Source: Beroe forskalii
Taxonomy: Eukaryota; Ctenophora; Nuda; Beroida; Beroidae
Length of the DNA: 64,000 nucleotides
Reading direction: 5' to 3'
NCBI GenBank assembly: GCA_011033025.1
Contig: WFMF01000077.1
Location: 372,001-436,000, forward strand
How positions within the stretch are numbered: the first letter of the stretch is position 1; each line of letters starts with the position of its first letter. The notes under the pieces are model-generated. The model saw only the letters and a program-made list of their open reading frames with translations. It had not been told where the DNA came from and ran no database searches. Positions 10,738 to 19,976 of the stretch are shown piece by piece. The position numbers and the translations under genes are program-made.

Positions 10738-12404
10738 GGGCCGGATTACACAACCGTTTAAGGTCGACCTTTAGCCCTAGGTGCTCCTTAAAACGGCCCA
10801 AACTGCAGTTTAAGGTCCACCTTAAAATTCCGTATTACCCAATCTGCTCCTTTAAGGCGATTTTAAGGTGCTCCTTAGCGAGTTAGGTCGACCTTAAAAT
10901 TCCCGAAAAATCGGTATTACCCAATCTACCTCGTCCTTAAGTTGGTCCTTTAGCTGCTCCTTAAACGGCGAATTTTTAAGGTACCTCCAGCTCGTCCTTA
11001 AAAACCAGTAGGTGCTCCTTAAATCACAAGTTATATGTGATAATAATTTGCAGCTACATCGTTGTCACAAGAGAAGAGATAAAATTCAATGATTCAATTT
11101 GCTGATAGCTTAGTTCGCGGTCCGGCTGTAATCAAGCAAAAACAGCCAAAATCATTAAACAATTTACCTCCATAATGTGGTGTGTTTTATTGGGATTCGT
11201 AAACGGTAAAATTTTTAACGGTTAGACCGATAATAAGCTCTGTAATTTGTGTACAACATTTGTATTTATATTCAAGTATTCAATCTCAATTCAGCAATTA
11301 GGGTAAACAGAGCTGGCAGTGACAGCTCTCATGCTTTTGGGAACTGTGTGAGTGCCCCACCGTAGGCTTCAGTCACTCGAATTGACAATAGGTCTATTAT
11401 CCAGCAACTGTGTATGATTGACTGATAAGGCATGTTTATTTTTAACGAGCCCCATCAATCATCATTGCAAGAAATTCACTGACTAGCAGTAAAATCCATT
11501 TTACTGGCACCGAGCACATTCAAACCCATCTATAATTTAGTTTGCTAACAGATTCAATTTGCATCTAATTTCTAGATTTAATTTAACTTCCATATGACTT
11601 CCCTTATATGGTGCTCTCTACCATATATGGAGCTGCTCCTTAACTGAGTTGCTCCTCTAATTTGGGTAATCCCAGAAAGTGTCAAAGGAGGAGCTGCTCC
11701 TAACATGCTCCTTAGCGTTTGAGGACGACCTCCTCCCATAGCTGCCGAACTGCCCTCCTTTTGGGAGGGCGCCCTCCCATGCCCTCCTTTTGGACCTTGC
11801 CCACCTTTTTGGAGAGCAAATCTGAAAATTTACTCAAAATTCTGAAAATTTACCTAATAAGCACTATCTCGGATCACATTTTTAGTCGTTCCCTTAAAAA
11901 AAAGGTCGCCAAATCCTGAAAATCTACCTACTAAGCACTATCTCGGATCAATTTTGAAAATTTACCTATCAAGCACTATCTCGAATAAATTTTAAAAATT
12001 TACCTACTTAAAGACCTAAAATTTACCTAAGGTCCTGAAAATTTACCTACAAATCTGAAAATTTACCCAATAAGCACTATCTCGGATTGCACTTTTAAGG
12101 TGTCGTCCAAAAAAAAAAAAAAAAAAAAAAAAAAGGTCGCCATATAAATTCCAAGAATATACCTACGAAATTTGCCCTCCATTCAACGGTGTTTGCCCTC
12201 CAAAATGGGGTAAAAAAGTGCCCTCCCAAAGAATTTTCAAGAGTCGGCAGCTATGCCTCCTCCTTTACGGTTTAGGTCGACCTTTACGAATTGGGTAATA
12301 CCGATTTTGCTAAAGGAGGACCTACAGGAGGTGCTCCTTAGAGCTCCTCCTTAAAATTGGAGCCCCTTAGGTCGACCTAACACGAAAATTGTGTAATCCG
12401 GCCC
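10738..12404. mobile_element. PIF/Harbinger-like non-autonomous element
   Basis: The TIRs are GGGCCGGATTACACAA and its reverse complement, flanked on both sides by TAA (10735-10737 and 12405-12407). A TWA target duplication and GGGCC ends are characteristic of PIF/Harbinger. Subterminal zones on both sides are full of inverted AAGGTCGACCT and AAGGAGCACCT motifs. The 1667-bp element has no transposase frame and contains a second element at 11737-12255. Confidence 0.85.
11737..12255. mobile_element. hAT-like non-autonomous element nested in the Harbinger-like element
   Basis: The ends are CATAGCTGCCGA and its reverse complement. The flanks are CCTCCTCC on both sides (11729-11736 and 12256-12263), a perfect 8-bp duplication. 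Inside are repeats with AAGCACTATCTCGG and a poly-A run. A related copy is at 63049-63835. Confidence 0.82.
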
Positions 12405-12639
12405 TAAGTGTGCACTGTGCATTAGTTTTCCGAGCCTGCATATGCTAAGCTTGGCTTAATGCGGTCCTGGCCCTTATCCAAATGCTGGAGGTTATATAGT
12501 AGAGTCCAGTAAATTCTATATATATTTTGGCATAATTATCACTAATAACTGTGATAGGTATGACACAAATAATTTTCCTATTGTATGCCAGTACAAAACC
12601 TCTTGTTGAGGTAATTTACATCAACAAATAACTTGGTGT

Positions 12640-12849
12640 TCAGGTCCAGTGTCTAGGAGGTGCTCCTATGTATGTGACTTCTGAGATCTGACCATCGTTC
12701 ATAGGCACACATATTACGTAATCACGATTAACAGACGGAGAGAGCCTCAAGTAGGTTGGTGATAAAATTACGTCGTTATCAGGGTTAAATATTGCAAGTT
12801 GATGACGTCTTGGTTCTGCGTAAAATGCACTAGTTTTCTTGGCAAGCAT
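12640..12849 (-). other. Unassigned 69-codon open frame
   Basis: An open reverse-strand frame with ordinary-looking composition (MLAKKTSAFYAEPRR...), about 260 bp downstream of the CERT stop codon. I recognise no family. It may be CERT 3' UTR sequence or a decayed exon. Confidence 0.2.
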
Positions 12850-13109
12850 TCTAAATACTGTTATTTGGCAGTGAATTGCTCAAATTGGAAGCTTATTTCA
12901 TTGTAAAACTCATTAAATCCTTCTTCATCTATAGTCTTAGTGCAGTGAGATCATTCATTCGTTTTAATTTTAGCAGCAGTTAGTAACCTTTACTATAAAT
13001 CAGCTAAATATAAAACTCAAAAGTAGCACTATAACAAGAATTACTCATATTATAACAGTTACATAATATTACAAAGAAGGAATACTCCACTCAACACACT
13101 CCGTAACAG

Positions 13110-13433
13110 TCAGTACCTAATCTCGCTTTTCTTAACATGGTCTATAGCGAAGGCTGATATCTTCTTCAGGAACTTGGGGTATTCCCGCTGTGAGACCGCC
13201 CTGACGGCGGCTGAGGGGGCCCAGCCCCCGGGGTTTACACTCGCCGAGTACACGATCTTACACCGAATATCTGCCCTGGTAGGGGCGCTGTCTGTCTTCT
13301 CGCAGACAGTCTGGCAGAAGAGCACCACCTCGATGGTAGCCCGGGTGTAGCCGGAGATGCCCTCAGGGGTGGTCGGGTGGTCACATGACACGTTACACAC
13401 AATCCAACTAGAGTTAGGGGTCTGTGTTTCCAG
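13110..13433 (-). CDS. CERT1: CERT terminal exon (C-terminal part of START domain)
   Basis: The exon has acceptor CTCCTCTCAG and stop codon TGA at 13110-13112, encoding 107 residues in phase 0. It contains [10 protein letters not shown] and VNPGGWAP...RAV..[9 protein letters not shown], the diagnostic end of the CERT/STARD11 START domain (vertebrate WIVCNFSVDHD and [26 protein letters not shown]). The Asn of VCN and the Tyr before SASVNPGG, equivalent as I recall to ceramide-contacting residues in human CERT, are kept. It joins in frame to the exon at 18027-18215. A retroelement relic sits in the intervening intron. The product would transfer ceramide from ER to Golgi. Confidence 0.9.
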   Translation of the reverse strand: [107 protein letters not shown]

Positions 13434-13945
13434 CTGAGAGGAGGAGGGGATTAGTCGGGTGTTAGTGTGGTGGGAGGAGGGAGTGACGTCATTATCAGGG
13501 TTTACAATGGGGAGTTAGTGAGGTGGAGCCGCATAGTCTTAGTATGTGGCAATTAGCAAAGCAGTATGCAGTGTAATTAGGGGCCTCATACAATGCATCT
13601 CATTGACCCCTTCTTTAAAAACATAATCGATTGAAATTAGATACAATGTCACAGTTCACAATAAGCTCTTATTTAACCTGCATAAAAGAATTAAAGACCC
13701 AAAACCTAAAAACCCGAAATGAAGAAAGAAAAGCAGTCCATCATAAACATAAAGAGGTGTCATGGAAAACAAGCACAAAAACTAAGCATTGTGAAGTCTC
13801 GGTATATGAGCTTCCTCGACGTGGAGGTTGAAGTCGCCAGTGACTTGTGCTTGGTTTGGTGCAGCACGCCATGGTCTCCTAGATCCTCGGACGCAGAGCA
13901 CTGTTGATCTCAGGATTTCGAACGAAAGTTTGGTTCTGATGAGTG
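13434..13945. other. CERT intron, no other gene seen
   Basis: The polypyrimidine tract of the terminal-exon acceptor lies just above 13433. The rest is AT-rich and has no supported feature. Confidence 0.5.
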
Positions 13946-16935
13946 TTATGGTAGATCCATAGTCTTCGTTCTGTTTCTTGAGAGTAGGTCGGCCAGGTTC
14001 CTCACAAATGTTTTACACTCTGATCCCATTCCACCGTTTGTTCCAATGATAAGTGGTGTGAAGGATCCGTGCTCAACATCCATGATTCTCTGGTTGTACT
14101 GCTCTTCTTCTCCTCCTCCTGGCGCTTGAAGATCTGCTCGGTTGAGAGGTTCTGCTGGCTCAAGGCGTTCACGTGGGGTTACACGTATGTCGAAATACGT
14201 GTCCTGCCCTTGTCTCCAGAAATTCCTGGCTTTGATGTCCAGTCTGGCACCGGAAGAGCTGTTGGCTGTTCTATGTTCAAAGGTTTCACCCTGCAGTTCG
14301 GTTAGATGTGGTTCAGATTTCACGTTATTGCAACATTTGTCCAACAACTTTGTGAAGAAGTCTCTAACATTGTCATGGCGCTGGCTGACGAAACCTCCTT
14401 TCTTGCAAGACAGGGCATGGATGACGTTAAATCGTTCTCCACAAACACAGTGACTGGGGATGTCTGTGATGGGGATGTTGTAGCGAAGCCTCAATGCATC
14501 TCTGAACTCGGATTTGCTGAGAGTGAAACCCAGTTTCTCCAAGGGGAGTGCTGTGAGCCAGCTACCCGCTCCACTGTCTCGTGCTCTTTTGACGAATTGA
14601 AGGGCATCCTGTGGAAGCGATTCATCGATGTGATGTATCCTTTCCTTGAGCTCTGCAGACTTCAGTGCGCTGTGTTGGTTGATCTTGTCTCTCTGGGATT
14701 GCCCCTCTTCGTCCGTGAGAGACAGAACGTCGCGCTGGTGAAGGATATCCTGGGTTTGAAGCGTTGTAATTGACTGGGATGCTTCAAACTGCTTCTCCGA
14801 GTCTCCAGACACTTTGGCTATTCCCAGTCCGCCGTTTCTGACAGGAAGGGCGAAAACCTCGCTGAAATGGGCTGGCAGTGGGGTTTCGTAACCGAACAAA
14901 ACAGGGATGAGTTTTGTATCGATTATGTCCTGTATTGGTGGAAGGTATTTTCCAAAGTCTGGGATTGTTCTTTGGAAGTAGGTAAATTTGGATGCAAAAC
15001 CTCTAGTGAAAGCTGCATAAGCAGCTTAGGCTGTGTTTTAGCCACATCACAAAGAGCATTCAGCTGGTCACTCCAATCTTTGACCATCTCTGAGCAGTAC
15101 TCATCTCTGAATGACTGTGATCCTAGAGCTGCACCCAAATGTCTCTTACCTTCCGTTGTGATATTAACTGTATCTCCAAACAGTTCTCTTGCCTGAGCCT
15201 CTTTCTCCGGTTTAGTAATCAGCCAGCTCTTTGAACCATTCACAAAGTAGCCCCACTTCTTTCCACAGTCTACTAGCTGCTTGTACCATTTGACAAGATC
15301 GGGTAGTTTCCTCCTCCGGCTGCATCGTCAGCTAGCCAAACTTGGGATACGCCGTCGACTCGCGATGCAGAGATAGCTAGGGTAGTAGAAATGGCGTACC
15401 ATGCCATGGCCAGAGGATCCCCCTGGGTAGTGCTTCTTCCTGAGACGACAGTTCATATTTCTGCTCGTCGTTGCCGGATATGAAAAGTCTGCTAGGATTT
15501 CTGTACGTGTTGATGATGTAGGTGGACAAGGCTGGGCATAGTAACCTGATGTTATGTAGTGCTGCATTTCTGTTGAGGCAGTTAAATGCGTTTGAGGCGT
15601 CTATCAGCAGTACAGCATCTGTTGACTCGTCTTCGAAGATCTGCCTCATGCTGTGTATTGCTGCTTCTGCTCCAGCACCATGGTTTGCGCAGGTTTGTAG
15701 AGGCCCAGCTGCTTGCTTTATCTCGTCCTTCAGGACCCAAGATACTGCTTTACCCATGATCCTCCTCAGTGTTTCTCCAACTCCAATGGGTCTGACGCCA
15801 GCAGGTTTCTTGGCTAAAGGTATTAGCCTACTTGCAACCAGAGGTTCAATGAGAGATGGATCGAAGTTGTGTTTGAGAAGATTTCTGGTAAGAGCAGCAA
15901 TTTGTTCCCGCAGTTCCTTGCTCTCACTGGCAAAACGGTTAGAGCAGAGGATGGACCTCATCAGATCAGCATGCACTCCAGATGGGCCGGCTGAGCCTTT
16001 GGTTCTCATGGCCGCCCGTTGTATGCACTGTTCATCAATCTCGTCGAACAAGTAGCCCTCGGTTTTCATGACAGGTCCCTGCAGTAGGGTTTCTTGTTCT
16101 GTGATTGGTGCAGAAACAGGATGCTTTCTCCGTAGATCTTCTAGTATCTCTGGGGTTATGTCGAGCATGCCACCAGTAGATTGACCTTCCAGAAGCTTGA
16201 GAGCAGCGTTTATTTGTCCTTGACCAATGAATTTAGCAAAGGTTTTTGCTAAATTGACGGTTGATCTCTGACCGCTGCTGCGACTTTTCAGCTTCCTTTG
16301 TGTGTGAATAGCCTCCTTCACCAAACTGGCTATGTTGCCTTTGTTCCATTCAGCCATCCGTCGCTTGAGAGCTGAATGATTATCCTTAGCCTTGGATTTG
16401 ATGGTTGGTTTCTGCAACAGCAAGTCTGGCATGACCATGAAGGCTTTCATGGAGATGGAGTTGAGTGGTGACGTGGGTTCGTTCAAGTGTTTGAGCCAGA
16501 AAGAAAGTTCGAGGACCAGCTCCTTGACTATCGCTCCAGATGGGAGGGGCATGAGGTTCCGATTGAAGAACACAATTTCTTCGTACGCTTGCTCGATTTC
16601 TGCTATGGCATCAGTCAGGTGCTTCTGTGATCCCTTCCAAAAGCTGCCGGGCTTAATGGAGTTGGGGTTAACTTCGATAGCAGGAAGGTTTGGAGTAAGT
16701 GTAAACGATTGATTGTGTTCCACGGACGTCGCCCCACTGCCAGTCCCAGCACGAGTCTGAGTAACAGACGTCGCCCCACTGCCAGTCCCAGCACGAGTCT
16801 GAGTAACAGACGTCGCCCCACTGCCAGTCCCAGCACGAGTCTGAGTAACAGACGTCGCCCCACTGCCAGTCCCAGCACGAGTCTGAGTAACAGACGTCGC
16901 CCCACTGCCAGTCCCCTTCTTGAATCCTTTGTAAT
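13946..16935 (-). pseudogene. RLE-type non-LTR retroelement relic (reverse transcriptase plus endonuclease-like end)
   Basis: Frames at 15377-16723, 14923-15243 and 13946-14899 together read as one retroelement polyprotein with at least three frameshifts (near 15440, near 15310 and near 14940). RT motifs visible in order are IPLAKKPAGVRPIGVGETLRR, LLIDASNAFNCLNR, then after a frameshift TTQGDPLAMAWYA and the catalytic-box equivalent LADDA. The last part has a zinc-knuckle-like CVCGERF...HALSCKKGG and a possible PD-(D/E)XK-like segment, ARLDIKARNFW....YFDIRV. The frame is open upstream through a 42-bp tandem repeat. It sits in a CERT intron on the same strand. Order and motifs suggest an R2/NeSL-like clade; I am unsure of the exact clade. 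Confidence 0.75.
16725..16915. repeat. 42-bp minisatellite inside the retroelement N-terminus
   Basis: About 4.5 near-identical 42-bp units. Because 42 is divisible by three, the retroelement frame reads through them as a 14-residue repeat, SVTQTRAGTGSGAT. Confidence 0.9.
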
Positions 16936-16959
16936 CCTCCTACATAAATTCATTGCTAA

Positions 16960-17566
16960 ATGAGTGATGCAAGAATTTATAATGATCATTGACATGGTTT
17001 GCATTTTATGGATGTGGGTAGCTAGCTGGTTTCCAAATGAAGTGATGCTGTTGCCTACAGCCTAGCTTAATCAAAAAGATGACAATGGATTTAAGTTACT
17101 GATTTCCGAATCAAGTGATAATGTAGTCTACTTATATTTAAATCTTAAGTTGTTCGTTACTGGAACATAGCAAACCCACATATTATTATGTGCGCCAACT
17201 ACACATTACACATGATAGTGTTGCCATGACATGCTATATTGCCAAATACTGATAATATTATTGTCTCCTTGTCTCCCATTGAGCTCAATGTCTATGATAC
17301 TACCTATTGTGTAATTAACTCAAAGTCCTAACAATAGTGTTATGACAACCATTCTTCTGTATACCCTGATAGATTATGCTGCTCAAATAGAGAGTGATGT
17401 CATCAACTCTCGTCTAAACACCGGTTTGTCTCCCAAATAACACCGGCTGAGTGACGTCACGGACCTAAACCTAAAACCGAACCCTAATCCTTACCCGGAC
17501 CTGAAGCCTAAAAAGCAATAGATGTACCTTGTTTCATCAGTGAGGTCATTATCAAAAATGTTCTGA
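16960..17566. other. CERT intron, no feature seen
   Basis: AT-rich sequence, with no gene, clear repeat or exon. Confidence 0.5.
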
Positions 17567-18040
17567 ACCTGTTGCTTGTGACTTATTTCCAGCATGTATC
17601 TGTTATTTGACTTATTCCCAGTAAGTACCTGTTACTTGTGACTTATTCCCAGTAAGTACCTGTTACTTGTGACTTATTCCCAGTAAGTACCTGTTGCTTG
17701 TGACTTATTCCCAGTGGGTACCGTTGTGACTTATTCTCAGTATGTACTTGTTGCTTGTGACTTATTCCCAGTGGGTACCTGTTGCTTGTGACTTATTCCC
17801 AGTGTGTACCCTTTACTTCTGACTTGTTCCCAGTATGTACCTGTTACATGTGACTTGTTCCCAGTATGTACCTGTAACTTGTGACTTATTCTCAGTATGT
17901 ACCTGTTGCTTGTGACTTATTCCCAGTGTGTACCCTTTACTTCTGACTTGTTCCCAGTATGTACCTGTTACATGTGACTTGTTCCCAGTATGTACCTGTA
18001 ACTTGTGACTTATTCTCAGTATGTACCTGTTGCTTGTGAC
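17567..18040. repeat. 31-bp minisatellite carrying a splice-donor junction, copy 2
   Basis: About 15 units of the same 31-bp repeat as at 1-535, again starting at the donor of the CERT exon (CAG|GTACAT at 18027). Here several units have GTAACAG in place of GCAACAG. Confidence 0.9.
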
Positions 18041-18215
18041 TGGCGTACACCACATCGCGTTGCGCGGTCGGCCACACCCTTTTCAGTATCTGGTGATACA
18101 CTGCGCAATGTTCGTCAAGTTCCTCCAGTCGCTTATCAGCCTCGATGGTGTGGTCCCACTTTAGCTTCAGTTCTCCAGAGTGAAATACCTCGGCCATTTC
18201 ACCCGCCGTCACGCC
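18027..18215 (-). CDS. CERT1: CERT START-domain exon 3, copy 2
   Basis: A 63-codon phase-0 exon with an acceptor AG at 216-217 of this kilobase and donor CAG|GTACAT. It encodes GVTAGEMAEVFHSGELKLKW and, further on, HQILKRVWPTAQRDVVYASH. The Gln of HQILKRVWP matches the ceramide-contacting Gln of vertebrate CERT as I recall it. The positions after VR and W are Lys and Asp here, where CERT has Arg and Glu: conservative changes. This is the copy directly upstream of the terminal exon at 13110-13433, so it is the likely main-transcript exon. Confidence 0.88.
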
Positions 18216-18469
18216 CTGTCAAGTTGAGCTGTTATAGAAATCACTTTAACATGTCCTGGATTGAAAGAAAAGTGGACTTTTGACATTCCAAGGGGAAATG
18301 ATATGCGGTTAAAATTGATCAGGTTAAACTAACGAAATATGCGGTAAATTGATCTGGTTAAACTGATGTAGTGTATGAAGTGGATATACCAAGCCTCCCA
18401 CGAACAAACAACACTGCTTTAAATCACACACTTCTTGTACACTGTAGTTTCATTAATCAGAGTACATAC

Positions 18470-18538
18470 CTCGACCACTGTAGTGGCTACCAAGTAGTCT
18501 AACAGTACGTTATTTTGCTCTTCTTCTTTTCTGTATAT
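18470..18538 (-). CDS. CERT1: CERT START-domain exon 2, copy 2
   Basis: A 23-codon phase-0 exon with acceptor CTCTAG and donor GTATGT. It encodes the IYRKEEEQNN...DYLVATTVVE segment. The only amino-acid difference from copy 1 is Val for Ile two residues before the final Glu. Confidence 0.85.
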
Positions 18539-18730
18539 CTAGAGACACAGGAAACATTGTAAAATGATGAAAGGTTCAGAACAGACTGAATGAAGTGATA
18601 CCAATACGTGAGAAATTTAGAAATTATCAATCAAAACTGCAAATATAGGGTATATAACAAGAAAATCAGTATCGGGGTCCGGGAATCAATGCTTATAGAT
18701 GTTCTTAAAACGCAATATTAATTAACTCAC

Positions 18731-18826
18731 TTTAGTTACCCCATCTTTGGAAAGGGGCTGCCACGACGAATCTTGTTCGGGGTCCTGTTTCGACAATGCC
18801 ACGTATTTCGTAATCAAGTCCTGCAT
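18731..18826 (-). CDS. CERT1: CERT START-domain exon 1, copy 2
   Basis: A 32-codon phase-0 exon with acceptor TTTCAG and donor GTGAGT, identical to 1204-1299. Its upstream partner is the FFAT exon at 25902-25991, 7.1 kb away across the 16-bp satellite. Confidence 0.85.
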
Positions 18827-19976
18827 CTGAAATACACGGTACTCATTTGCCGTATAATTGCGATAGGGATATCATGAGATGCCGATATAAATGAAAGCAT
18901 ACCACATACTTAACTAGAGAGTCGTAAAGGAGTGCGCTTTTGTAGCAATTACCACGGTCATCAGCTTTAAAAAGCTAGCAAAGTTAGGCGGCATGGCAAT
19001 TTTCGGTCTCCTTCAGAGCCGCGCGCACAAAATTAGTGATAGTACTTTGTCGTGCTTTTTCAGCACTCCAAAACAGGGCAATTTTGCCATACAGAGGATG
19101 TAGTGGTTAACATTTGCGCTGCGCGTATTAACAGTTTTAACATAACAAAGGGAATAATACTTGCGCGCATGTAGCGGGAACAGCTTTTCTGATCTGATAT
19201 AGTGAACTTATTTGACAGGAAATTCAAAATATCATACAGAATAAAGAGACAATATTGGATCATCATGCATAGGGTAGACCTTTAAACATGCCCAACGGCT
19301 GTTAGGCGGATTTTTACAACTTTTGATACGAAAAAGTGATAAAATTTCCGATCCCCATCCTGGGGTATGCTATGTCCGGGGAGTTCGCTCACCGAGAATA
19401 TTAGGTATTACACTTGCCGAAAGCCTGAAATGGCACACAACGAAAGCCGAATTGTCCGGAGAGAGAACTGCTTGTGAGGGCAAGCTCATATCTGATGATA
19501 TGATCCGCCACTGATCAGTCAGCCGAGAGAAAGCTGTCATTACTCTTTGTTACCCAGTTTATTGCAATGGTAAATAGAACAGCAGGCCACGGTTGGAGTA
19601 ATGGTAAAGCAGTGCAATGAACGAGAGTGTAGGTACATCCTCCGGAGTTTGATACTCCGGCGTACGATTTCCCCCATACCAGAGCGAGCAGGGGGTTCTA
19701 GGTCTAAGGTCATTTGGCCTAGAATATTAGGCGTCTGGTTGATCGAAAATCAGGTTTAATGTAAAACACGCACAAATGTCGCCTAAAACTCAAAAATTTT
19801 AATTTATCTCTCTCACCTGACCCTAGACCAAATGTCCAGTTAGGCCAAATGACCGAATACCCCCAAACCCTTGCATTTAGCACAAACTCTTTCCTTTGTC
19901 TAAAATTGTAAAATCATGCATGATTTTACAATTTAGTTTAGTGTCGTGGGGCAAATTTGAGGTCAAGTGTCCGTTC

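Noticed and set aside
14069..16712. Plus-strand frames of 78-177 codons
   Set aside because: Antisense shadows of the minus-strand retroelement, which has recognisable RT motifs.
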